Below are positions 1 to 9,100 of a stretch of DNA of 64,000 bases, in pieces. The position numbers were made by a program, and so were the translations under genes. Location: NCBI RefSeq assembly GCF_002102355.1, contig NZ_LQPT01000033.1, positions 1 through 64,000 of the forward strand. Reading direction: 5' to 3'. The stretch comes from Mycobacterium sherrisii (GTDB lineage Bacteria > Actinomycetota > Actinomycetes > Mycobacteriales > Mycobacteriaceae). The notes beneath the pieces are model-generated. The model had not been told where the DNA came from, did not search any database, and was given only the letters and a program-made list of their open reading frames with translations. Every line of letters begins with the position of its first letter. Within the stretch, counting starts at the first letter, position 1.

Positions 1-194
1 CAACGACGCTACGAGCCAGACACCAGGTGATCAGGATCCAACCACCGCAACAAGCGGCAACCCCACCCTGACACTGACGACGACGCTAACGCACACACAT
101 TCGGCGCGGCCAGGCCCGCCAAAGTGGGTAACCAAGCCGATAGCGCGCGGGGGCGTCAATTCGAACAGATCGCGAGGCGGAAGGCGGGTTCGCA

Positions 195-464
195 ATGGCT
201 GGTCACGAGGGCGAACGGTGGGACGTCAGCATCAAGAACAATGCGATCTACCTGGAGCGCATCTCCGACAGCGACGAGCAGTTGTTCGACGATTCGCTCG
301 CCGTGGACGAGGCTCGCGGACTGGCCGGGCTGCTGAGGAAATTCGCCGACAAGCTCGAAGGGTCCGGGGATTCCGGCGGGACCGGCGACTCCGGCGACTC
401 CGACGAGTCGGACGCCTCGAAAGCTTCCGAGGGGTCCGAAAAGCCTTCGGGGCAGCGCACATAG
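195..464 (+). CDS. small acidic hypothetical protein
   Basis: This is an 89-residue protein that I do not recognise by function. The N-terminal 55 residues look folded (WDVSIKNNAIYLERI, then a Leu-rich helix ending KFADKLEG). The last 35 residues are a low-complexity Gly/Ser/Asp/Glu tail of repeated GDS/GDSDES units. Codon bias is typical of mycobacterial coding sequence. The start is the ATG after GGCGGGTTCGCA. It lies 104 bases upstream of an MFS exporter on the same strand and could be a small cytosolic accessory protein. A shadow frame cannot be fully excluded, but the ordered N-terminus argues against that. Confidence 0.6.
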   Translation: MAGHEGERWDVSIKNNAIYLERISDSDEQLFDDSLAVDEARGLAGLLRKFADKLEGSGDSGGTGDSGDSDESDASKASEGSEKPSGQRT

Positions 465-568
465 CCCGACGACGAGGGGGCCGGGCCGGAGCGGTCTGCG
501 GGTATCGTTCGGCGGCGCCGAGGTGAGCGTCTTGAGCGCGGCGCATTAGCCGATAAGCTCGCAGCGCC

Positions 569-2056
569 ATGAACGAAACGCCGCCCGCAACCGTCGGGGC
601 ACCGGCCGTCGCCGGGGCCGACCACCCCGAAAAGCTACCCGACAAGCTTGATGCCAGGCTGCTGCGCATCGGCGCAGTGTGCGGTCTGGCCGCCCTGATG
701 GGGTTTTTGGACTCCACGGCGGTGGCCGTCGCACAGCGCACCTTCGCAGCCGAATTCGGCTCCACCCCGGCCGTCGTCTCCTGGACGATTGCGGGCTACC
801 TGCTCGCGTTCGCGGCCGTCGTCCCGGTAACCGGGTGGGCCGCAGACCGGTTCGGCACCAAACGCCTGTTCATCGGCGCGGTCGCCCTGTTCACACTGGC
901 CTCGCTGCTCTGCGCGGTCGCACCAAACATCTTGTCGTTGATCGTATTTCGCGTGCTGCAGGGCGCCGGTGGCGGCATCTTGTCGCCCCTGAGCTTCGTG
1001 ATCGCGACCAAAGAGGCGGGCCCCAAACGGCTCGGCCGGCTGGTCGCGGTGGGCGCCGTACCGTTCCTGCTGGGCCCGATCGGAGGACCCATTCTCGGCG
1101 GCTGGTTGATCGGGACCTACGGATGGAAATGGATCTTCTTGATCAACCTGCCCATCGGGCTGATCACCCTGGTGCTGGCGGCGGCCATGTTCCCCCAAGA
1201 CCGTCCGGCGCCGGCAGAGGCCCTCGACGTGCTCGGCATGCTCCTGCTGTCACCCGGCTTCGCCGTCCTGCTGGCCGGGGTGTCGGCCATTCCGGAGCAG
1301 CGCGGGGTCACCGATGCTCACGTGGTGCTACCACTGGCCCTCGGTCTGGTCTTGATCACCACCTTCGTCGTGCATGCCTGGCGGCGCACCGACCACCCCC
1401 TGGTGGATCTGCGGCTGTTCCGGAACCGGGTGGTTACCTTGTCCAACGCGACGCTCTTGCTGTTCGCCGCCACCTACGTCGGCGTCTTGTTGTTGGTGCC
1501 GAGCTATTTCCAGGCGGGGCTGCACCAGACGCCGATGTCGTCCGGGCTGCACCTGATCGCGATGGGCGTCGGCGTCGTGGTGACCACGCCCATCGCCGGG
1601 GCGGTGATGGACAAATTCGGACCCGGCCGGCTGGTGCTGGTCGGATTTCCGCTGATGGCAGCCGGTCTGGGGATCTTCACCCTCGGCGTTGCCCGGCGCG
1701 CGGACTACACGCCCACGCTGCTGGCCGGGCTGCTGGTCATGGGCCTGGGCATCGGTTGCGCCGCGACACCCTTGTCCGCGGGATGCATGCAGTCGTTGGC
1801 GACGCATCAGATCGCCCGGGGCACGACTCTGCTCGGCATCACCGACCAGTTGGGCGGGGCCATCGGAGCGGCGTTGCTGGCGACGCTGTTGACCAATCAG
1901 TTGGCGGGGCACGGCGAGGGGGTCGCGCAGCCCGAGCTCGCGCACGCCTACGCGACGGTGTTTGCGGTGGCCGCGGCGATGGCCGTGGGCACGATCATCC
2001 CCGCGGCCTTCCTGCCGCGCAGGCTGGTCGTGCCCCCACCCGGGGGGGAGAACTGA
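569..2056 (+). CDS. MFS transporter, DHA2 (EmrB/QacA-type) drug:proton antiporter
   Basis: The 495-residue polytopic membrane protein has the length and 14-helix hydrophobicity pattern of the DHA2 family. The MFS signature between helices 2 and 3 is visible as GWAADRFGTKRLF. Motif C on helix 5 reads FLLGPIGGPILGGWL, which is diagnostic of export antiporters. By family it would expel small amphipathic molecules using the proton gradient. It sits directly upstream of the iron-box formyltransferase and NRPS on the same strand, so export of that product is a reasonable inference. However, the iron box lies downstream of it, so it need not share the same promoter. Confidence 0.88.
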   Translation: MNETPPATVGAPAVAGADHPEKLPDKLDARLLRIGAVCGLAALMGFLDSTAVAVAQRTFAAEFGSTPAVVSWTIAGYLLAFAAVVPVTGWAADRFGTKRLFIGAVALFTLASLLCAVAPNILSLIVFRVLQGAGGGILSPLSFVIATKEAGPKRLGRLVAVGAVPFLLGPIGGPILGGWLIGTYGWKWIFLINLPIGLITLVLAAAMFPQDRPAPAEALDVLGMLLLSPGFAVLLAGVSAIPEQRGVTDAHVVLPLALGLVLITTFVVHAWRRTDHPLVDLRLFRNRVVTLSNATLLLFAATYVGVLLLVPSYFQAGLHQTPMSSGLHLIAMGVGVVVTTPIAGAVMDKFGPGRLVLVGFPLMAAGLGIFTLGVARRADYTPTLLAGLLVMGLGIGCAATPLSAGCMQSLATHQIARGTTLLGITDQLGGAIGAALLATLLTNQLAGHGEGVAQPELAHAYATVFAVAAAMAVGTIIPAAFLPRRLVVPPPGGEN

Positions 2057-2081
2057 GCCCGGCTTTGCCCGGTGCGCAAAC

Positions 2082-2100
2082 TTAGGCCAGCCTAAGGTAA
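2082..2100 (+). promoter_or_regulatory. IdeR-like iron box
   Basis: The 19-mer TTAGGCCAGCCTAAGGTAA matches 14 of 19 positions of the mycobacterial IdeR consensus TTAGGTTAGGCTAACCTAA. It contains a perfect inverted repeat, CTTAGGC-ca-GCCTAAG, at 2081-2096. It lies about 70 bases upstream of the formyltransferase start, in the only gap before the NRPS genes. By analogy with mycobactin and exochelin genes, iron-loaded IdeR would repress this unit. The match is read by eye; binding is inferred. Confidence 0.65.
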
Positions 2101-2169
2101 GCTTCGGCTCCTGTGGGCGACGCACAGTGGGGTGCGTCGAGCCGGCCAACAGTTAGCGGGTTCTGCGTA

Positions 2170-3108
2170 ATGCGCATCGTGTTCTTTGGGTTTCAGACCT
2201 GGGGCTACAAGACTCTGCAGGCGTTGATCAACCTCGAGCACCACGTCGTGCTCGCCGTAACCCACCCCGTCAGCAGCGAGTCGTACAAGGCCATCTGGTC
2301 GGCACCCGTCGACGAACTCGCCCGCAGCCACGGCATCCCGCTGCACGTGGCCACGCAGGCCGACCCCGAGACGATCGATTTGGTCGCCGGCTACGAGCCC
2401 GACGTCATCGTCGTCAACAGCTGGTATCACCGGATGCCGCCCGAGCTCTACGACCTGCCGCGGTACTGCACCCTGAATCTCCACGATTCGCTGCTGCCCA
2501 AATTCACCGGCTTCTCCCCGGTGCTGTGGGCGCTGATCAGCGGCGAGTCCGAGTTCGGGCTGACCGTGCACCGCATGGACGACGGCCTGGACACCGGCGA
2601 CATCCTCGTGCAGCGGTCATTGCCGATCGGACCCGCCGACACCGGAACCGAGCTGGTACTGCGAGGCATGGAGCTGATCCCGGGTGCACTCGACGAGGCG
2701 TTACGGGCGCTAGAGTCCGGCCACGCTGCCTTTCGGCCGCAGAACAAGGCGGAGCGGACGTATTTCCACAAGCGTTCGGCGCGCGACAGTTTGATCGACT
2801 GGAGCTGGCCCGCCGAGGACCTCGAGCGGTTCGTGCGGGCGCTGTCCGATCCGTATCCCCGCGCGTTCAGCTTTTACCGGGGCGAGCGGATCGAGGTGCT
2901 GGAGGCTCACGTTTCCGACGCCCGCTACGGCGGTACGCCGGGCCGGGTGATGGTGCAGGAGGAGGGCGGCGTGGTGGTGTGCGGTTCCGCGCCACGCCGG
3001 GGCCACAATCGCGGCTTGGTGATCACGCGGCTGCGTTGCGCGGAAGGCGTCGAGTGCAGCGGGGAGAAATACTTTCGGCGCGGAGGCTACCTGGACAGTC
3101 ACCCGTAG
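2170..3108 (+). CDS. formyltransferase, methionyl-tRNA formyltransferase-like (FxbA-type, siderophore-associated)
   Basis: The 312-residue enzyme is of the N10-formyltetrahydrofolate-dependent formyltransferase family. The catalytic Asn-His pair is in NLHDSLLPKFTGFSP and the Asp is in MDDGLDTGDI, as in Fmt, followed by a C-terminal Fmt_C-like domain. I chose the ATG at 2170 because family homology starts at MRIVFFGFQTWGYKTL; an upstream in-frame start would add 19 non-conserved residues. It lies 68 bases before the NRPS and just after the IdeR-like box. This parallels exochelin fxbA next to NRPS genes in M. smegmatis. A role in formylating an amine or hydroxylamine of an NRPS building block is likely; general tRNA formylation is less likely in this context. 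Confidence 0.85.
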   Translation: MRIVFFGFQTWGYKTLQALINLEHHVVLAVTHPVSSESYKAIWSAPVDELARSHGIPLHVATQADPETIDLVAGYEPDVIVVNSWYHRMPPELYDLPRYCTLNLHDSLLPKFTGFSPVLWALISGESEFGLTVHRMDDGLDTGDILVQRSLPIGPADTGTELVLRGMELIPGALDEALRALESGHAAFRPQNKAERTYFHKRSARDSLIDWSWPAEDLERFVRALSDPYPRAFSFYRGERIEVLEAHVSDARYGGTPGRVMVQEEGGVVVCGSAPRRGHNRGLVITRLRCAEGVECSGEKYFRRGGYLDSHP

Positions 3109-3176
3109 TGCGGCCGCAGACCGAAAACGCTTGCGGGACAGGACAAGCACCGTCGCGAACAGGAAGACCGCAATAA

Positions 3177-6100
3177 ATGCTCGACTACGGTACGCAACCG
3201 GACATGTTGGGACCGTTGACCCCCGCGCAGCGCTCGATGTGGGTCGCGCAAGAACTGCAGCCCGACGTCCCGTACAACTTCGCCGGCTACGTCGAGATCG
3301 ACCATCATGTCGACGCCGAAAAGCTCATGGCCGCTTGTGAATCGGCCGCGACGCGATTTGGGTCGCCGTGCGCGCGACTCGCCCTCGACCGGGGTGAACC
3401 GGTTTTCATGCTCGACCATGCGATCCCGCACGCCCTGCACTGTGTGGATCTGCGCGCGGAGTCCGACCCGGCGGCCGCGGGCCGGGCGTGGATGCACGAC
3501 GACTACCGCCGGCCGGTCGATTTGCTCACCGACCGGCTCACCCATTTCGCGCTGCTGCGCGTCACCGACGATTTGTGCTACTTCTACGTGCGGGCACATC
3601 ACGTCCTGTTGGACGGCTACGGCGCCTACAACTTCCTGCGTCACGTCGCGGACGCCTACTCCGAGGGGCCACGTTCCGCCGGTGTCGTCGATTTCTCGGA
3701 ATTCGACGTGATCCGGGCCGCCGACGAGAAATATCGACAGTCGCCCCGCAGCCACGCCGACGCGCAATACTGGAAATCCGTCCTGACCGGGTCTCCCGAC
3801 ATCGCCGATCTGTCGGGCAGGCAACGACCGGTGGCCCCGCGCCACCCCCAGGTCCGCGAACTCGCCTGTCCAGCCAGCCGGGACGGCCAACGCCACTTCG
3901 ACGTCGCGCAGGTCATCGCCACGATGGCCGTCTTTCTCGCGAAAACCACCGGACGGCAAACCATTTCGCTCTCGCTTCCGGTGTCGGCCCGCACCACCGC
4001 GGCGCTGAAGAAGTGTGCCGGGATGGTGTCCAACATGGTGCCGCTGATCATCGACGTCGCCGAGCACGACTCCATCGGCGCGCTCACCGACCGGGTCGGC
4101 AGGGCGGTCGTCGGCGCACTGCGCCATCAGCAGTACCGCGGCTTTCCGGAGATCATCGGCGACGGAACCCCTTCCGACATGAATCTCGAGTTCGGCCCGG
4201 TGGTCAACGTGCTCGACTTCGCGGCGCCCTTGCATTTCGGTCCATCCCAATCCGCCTGTCACGTCCTGAGCAACTTTCCCATCCAGGACGTCGCGGTCAA
4301 CATCTATCCACAATTGGGCGACGGGGCCCCGCGCGTGCACTTCTCCTGGAATCCGGACCGGTACCCCGCCGACGAGATCGCCGGGCACATACGGCGTTTG
4401 GAGGCGCTGTTCGAGAATCTGTTGGTGGCGGACCCGTCCGTGGTGGTGGGCACGGTGCCGTTGCTCGACGACGCCGAGCGGGCGCGATTGGACGGGTTGG
4501 GCAACCGGGCGGTGCTGAGCCGCCCGGTTGCGGGTGCGTCCATTCCGGAATTGTTCGCCGCGCAGGTGCTGCGCACTCCCGACGCCGTGGCAGTCAGCTG
4601 CGCGGGCCGGTCGCTGACCTACGCGGAGCTCGACGAGCAAGCAAACCGGTTGGCCCACCGGCTGGTTGGGCTCGGCGCGGGTCCCGGCCAGTGCGTGGCG
4701 ACGCTGTTTCCCCGTTCGGCGCATGCAATCGTGGCCATCTGCGCCGTGCTGAAATCGGGTGCGGCGTATCTGCCTATCGACTCCGCGGTGCCCGACTCGC
4801 GCATCGAGTTCATGCTCACCGACGCTCGACCGATCGCCGCGCTGACCACCATCGACCTTGCCGGGCGGCTGGCAGGCCGCGGGGTGCCCGTCGTGGATGT
4901 CGCCGACCCCGCGCTGCACAGCCAGCCGGGGACCGCTCTGCCGATGCCCGCACCCGATGACGTCGCGCACATCGTGTACACCTCGGGCACCACGGGGGTG
5001 CCAAAGGGCGTGGCGACCACCCACCACAACGTCACCCAGCTGCTGCAACCATTGCATCCGGGCCTGCCGTCGGGGCCCGGCCAGGTGTGGTCGCAGTGGT
5101 ATTCCTACGCCTTCGACGCCTCGGTCGAAGAGATCTGGGGTGCGCTGCTGCACGGCAGCCGGCTGTTGATCGTGCCGGAAGCGGTGGCCGCATCGCCAGC
5201 AGAGTTCCAGGCCTTGCTGATTGACGAACGCGTCACCGTGCTGCATCAAACCCCGTCGGCCGTATCGGCGCTGACGCCGGACGGTCTGGACTCGACGGCC
5301 GTGGTGGTCGCGGCCGAGCCGTGCGCGGTGGAGCTGGTGGACCGGTGGGCGCCGGGCCGGGTGATGACCAACGCCTACGGGCCGACCGAGACCACCCTGT
5401 GCGTGACGGTCAGCGTGCCGCTGCGGCCCGGCGCCGGAGAGGTTCCGATCGGGGCGCCGATACCGGGGGCGGCGCTGTTCGTCCTGGACGGGCGGTTGCG
5501 GCCGGTGCCGCCGGGCGTGGTCGGCGAGCTGTACGTGGCCGGACTCGGGGTCGGACTCGGGTACGTCCGCCGCGCGGGCCTGACCTCATCGCGGTTCGTG
5601 GCCTGCCCGTTCGGCGATGCGGGCCAGCGCATGTACCGGACCGGGGACCTGGTGGCGTGGGGCCCCGGCGGACAGCTGCGCTACATCGGGCGTGCCGACG
5701 AGCAGGTCAAGATCCGCGGATACCGCATCGAAATCGGTGAAATCCGTTCCGCCCTAGCCGGTTTGGGCGGGGTAGATCAAGCCGTGGTCATCGTGCGGGA
5801 AGACCGCCCCGGTGACAAGAAGCTGATCGGCTACGTCACCGAGTTGATTGCGGGCCGCGTCGACATCGCTGCCGCGCGCGCACACTTGGCCAAGCGCCTG
5901 CCGGCCTATATGGTGCCCGCCGCCATCGTGACCCTCGACGCGCTGCCACTGACGGTTAATGGCAAGCTCGACACCCGCGCCTTGCCGGCACCGGAGTACC
6001 GGGACACGCAATACCGCGCGCCGTCCACCGCCGTCGAGGAGATTCTGTCCGCCATCTATGCCGAAGTGCTCGGCCTGGACCGCGTCGGCGTCGACGACTC

Positions 6101-9100
6101 TTTCTTCGATCTGGGCGGCGACAGCATCTTGTCGATGCGGATCGTGGCGCGGGCCCGGGCGGCGGGAGTGCTGTGCCGGCCGCGGGATATCTTCGTCGAA
6201 CAGACCGTCGCCGGCCTGGCCCGGGTGGCCACGATCGTCACGGGAAACGCCGACCCGGCCGACGACGGCGTAGGCCCGGTGATCGCGACGCCGATCGTGC
6301 GCTGGCTGCACGGCGTGGACGGCCCGATCGACGAGTTCAACCAGACGCTGGTCATCGACGCACCTCCCGGAGTCACCGATTCCGACGTCGTCGTCGTCCT
6401 GCAGGCCATCCTGGACCGGCATCCGATGCTGCGCCTCTGCGTGGACGACGACGGCGCCGGGGACTGGTCGCTGCACGTGCCCGACCCCGGCTCGGCGCGG
6501 GCGACGGATCAGTTGCAGATCGTCGAGGCGCTATCGGACGACGCGCTCACCCGGGCGCGGTCCTGGCTGAACCCCGGCGCCGGAGTCATGGTGAGCGCGC
6601 TGTGGGCGACCTCGACCGCTCAGCTGGTGCTGATCATCCACCACTTGGCCGTCGACGGTGTCTCGTGGCGAATCCTGTTGGAAGACCTCAACATTGCCTG
6701 GGCGCAACACAGGGGTGGGCAGCCGGTCGCACTGCCCGGGGGCGGCACCTCATTCGCCCGATGGTCGGCGCTGCTCGCTGAGCACGCGCGGCGACCCGAC
6801 ATCGCGAAACATGCCCAGACGTGGCGAGAAATCACGGCCACCGCGCCGGCACCGCCGGCGCTGCGACCCGGCACCGATACTTATGCCGATACTTATGCCG
6901 GGGCGGGACGACTGTCGCTGACGCTGGATGCCGAGACCACCCGCCTGCTGCTCGGCGACGTGCCGTCGGCGTTGCACGCCGGCGTGCAAGACATTCTGCT
7001 GATCGCGTTCGGGTTGGCGGTCGCGGAATTTTTGGGCGGCGCCGGCGCGCCGGTCGTCATTGACGTGGAAGGACACGGCCGCCAGGAGCTGGCCGACGTT
7101 CGGGTGGACCTGTCGCGCACGGTGGGCTGGTTCACCGTTAAGCACCCGGTGGCATTGACCCTCGACGAGCTGGACTGGTCCGAGATCGCTGCGGGCGGCG
7201 CGGCCCTCGGGGCGGTGCTGAAAGCCGCGAAGGAACAGTTGCGCGCGCTGCCCGACGGACTGACCTACGGGCTGTTGCGATACCTCAACGCCGAGGTGGA
7301 ACTGGATCAGCCGGACCCGGCCATTGCATTCAACTACCTGGGCCGGCTGGGCGTCGCGTCGGACCTGGCCGCCCAGCTGTGGCGGCCCAGCCCTGACACG
7401 TTATCGGTCAGTGCCACAACGGCTTCGGTGCCGATGCCGCTGAGCCATGCCGTGGTCCTCGACGCGGCCGCCCTGGACGGCGAGGCCGGCCCGCGCCTGC
7501 ATGCCAACTGGACTTGGGCACCCTCGGTTATGAATGGTGACCAGGCAAACCGGTTGGGCCAGTTGTGGTTTGACGCCCTGACCGGCATCTGCGCCCATGT
7601 GCGCGGCGGTGGCGGCGGGTTTACTCCGTCGGATCTGTTGCCCGCTCGGCTCACCCAACCACAGATCGACGAACTCGCGCGGCACCACCGTATCGCCGAC
7701 GTGTTGCCGTTGACCCCACTGCAGCAGGGCTTGCTGTTTCACGCCACCATCGCTGCGCGCAGCGGTGTCGGCCCGTACGCGCCTCAACTGGTCATCGGAC
7801 TGACCGGCCCGCTCGATGAGATTCGGCTCCGCGACGCGGTATACGCGGTCGTCGACCGCCATCCCAACCTGGCGGCGCGGTTCTGCCCGCAGTTCGACCC
7901 GCCGGTGCAGATCATCCCCGCCGACCCGGCGCCGGCGTGGCGATCGATCGACCTCGGCGGCGCCGCCGACGCCGACGAGCGGATACAACGGGTGTGCGCC
8001 GAGGAACGCGCCGCGGTGTGCGACCTGGCCAACCCGCCGGTCTTTCGGGCGGCGCTGCTGCGCACCGCAGCCGGGCAGCACCGCCTCGTGCTCACCAACC
8101 ACCACATTGTCCTTGACGGATGGTCACTGCCCATCCTGCTGCGCGAGATCTTCGCGAGCTACGACGGGCAGCGGCTGCCCGCCCCGGTGCCGTATCGCAG
8201 ATTCGTTGCCTGGCTTGCCGATCGAGATCTCGACGCCGCCCGGGCGGCATGGCGGGACGTGCTCGCCGGCTTCGACACCCCCACCCTGGTCGGATCGCAT
8301 CGGGTGGGTGAACTTGGGCCGCGCGGTCTGACGGCGATCCGGTTACCCGAGCCGACTACCCGCGCGCTGACCCAGCTTGCCCGCGCACACCGCACCACGC
8401 TGAACATCGTGCTGCAGGCCGGCTGGGCCCAGCTGTTGATCTGGCTGACCGGCCGGCACGACGTCGCTTTCGGCGCCACCGTATCCGGGCGTCCCACCGA
8501 GGTCGCCGGGGCGGAGTCGCTGGTCGGTCTGACGATCAACACAATCCCGGTGCGGGCCCGCGCGGGCGCCCTGATCACCACCGCCGACCTGCTCCACCAG
8601 CTGCACGACGGCCATCAGCGCACCCTGGAACACCACCATCTGGCGCTCAGCGACATTCACCGGATCGCCGGCCACGATCAGCTTTTCGACACCCTGTTCG
8701 TCTACGAGAACTACCCGATCGACTCCGCGGTCTCGACGGGACTCGGCGCATTGGCCATCACCGAGTTCACCAGTCGCGAATCCACCCACTACCCGCTGAC
8801 CCTGCAAGTCGCCCCGGGGCCGGAACTGGGGCTACGTATCGAATACGACGCGGAACTGTTCGACGCCGAAAGCGTTGCGCGCCTCGCCGATAGGTTGCAA
8901 CGGGTGTTGCAGGCCATGGTGCAAGCACCGTCGGGACGGCTGTCGGCGGTGGACCTTCTCGACACCGATGAACATGCCCGGCTGGACGTCCTCGGCAACC
9001 TCCCGGTGCTGACGAAGGCGGTGGCGGGCACGTCGATCCCGGAGCTGTTCGCCGCGCAGGTGGCCCGCACCCCCGACGCGCCGGCGCTGCGCTGTGCCGG

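Noticed and set aside
3099-5249. 716-residue open frame on the minus strand opposite the NRPS
   Set aside because: It is antisense to a clearly coding NRPS, has repetitive His/Arg/Gly-rich composition and no ribosome site; it is a typical high-GC shadow frame.
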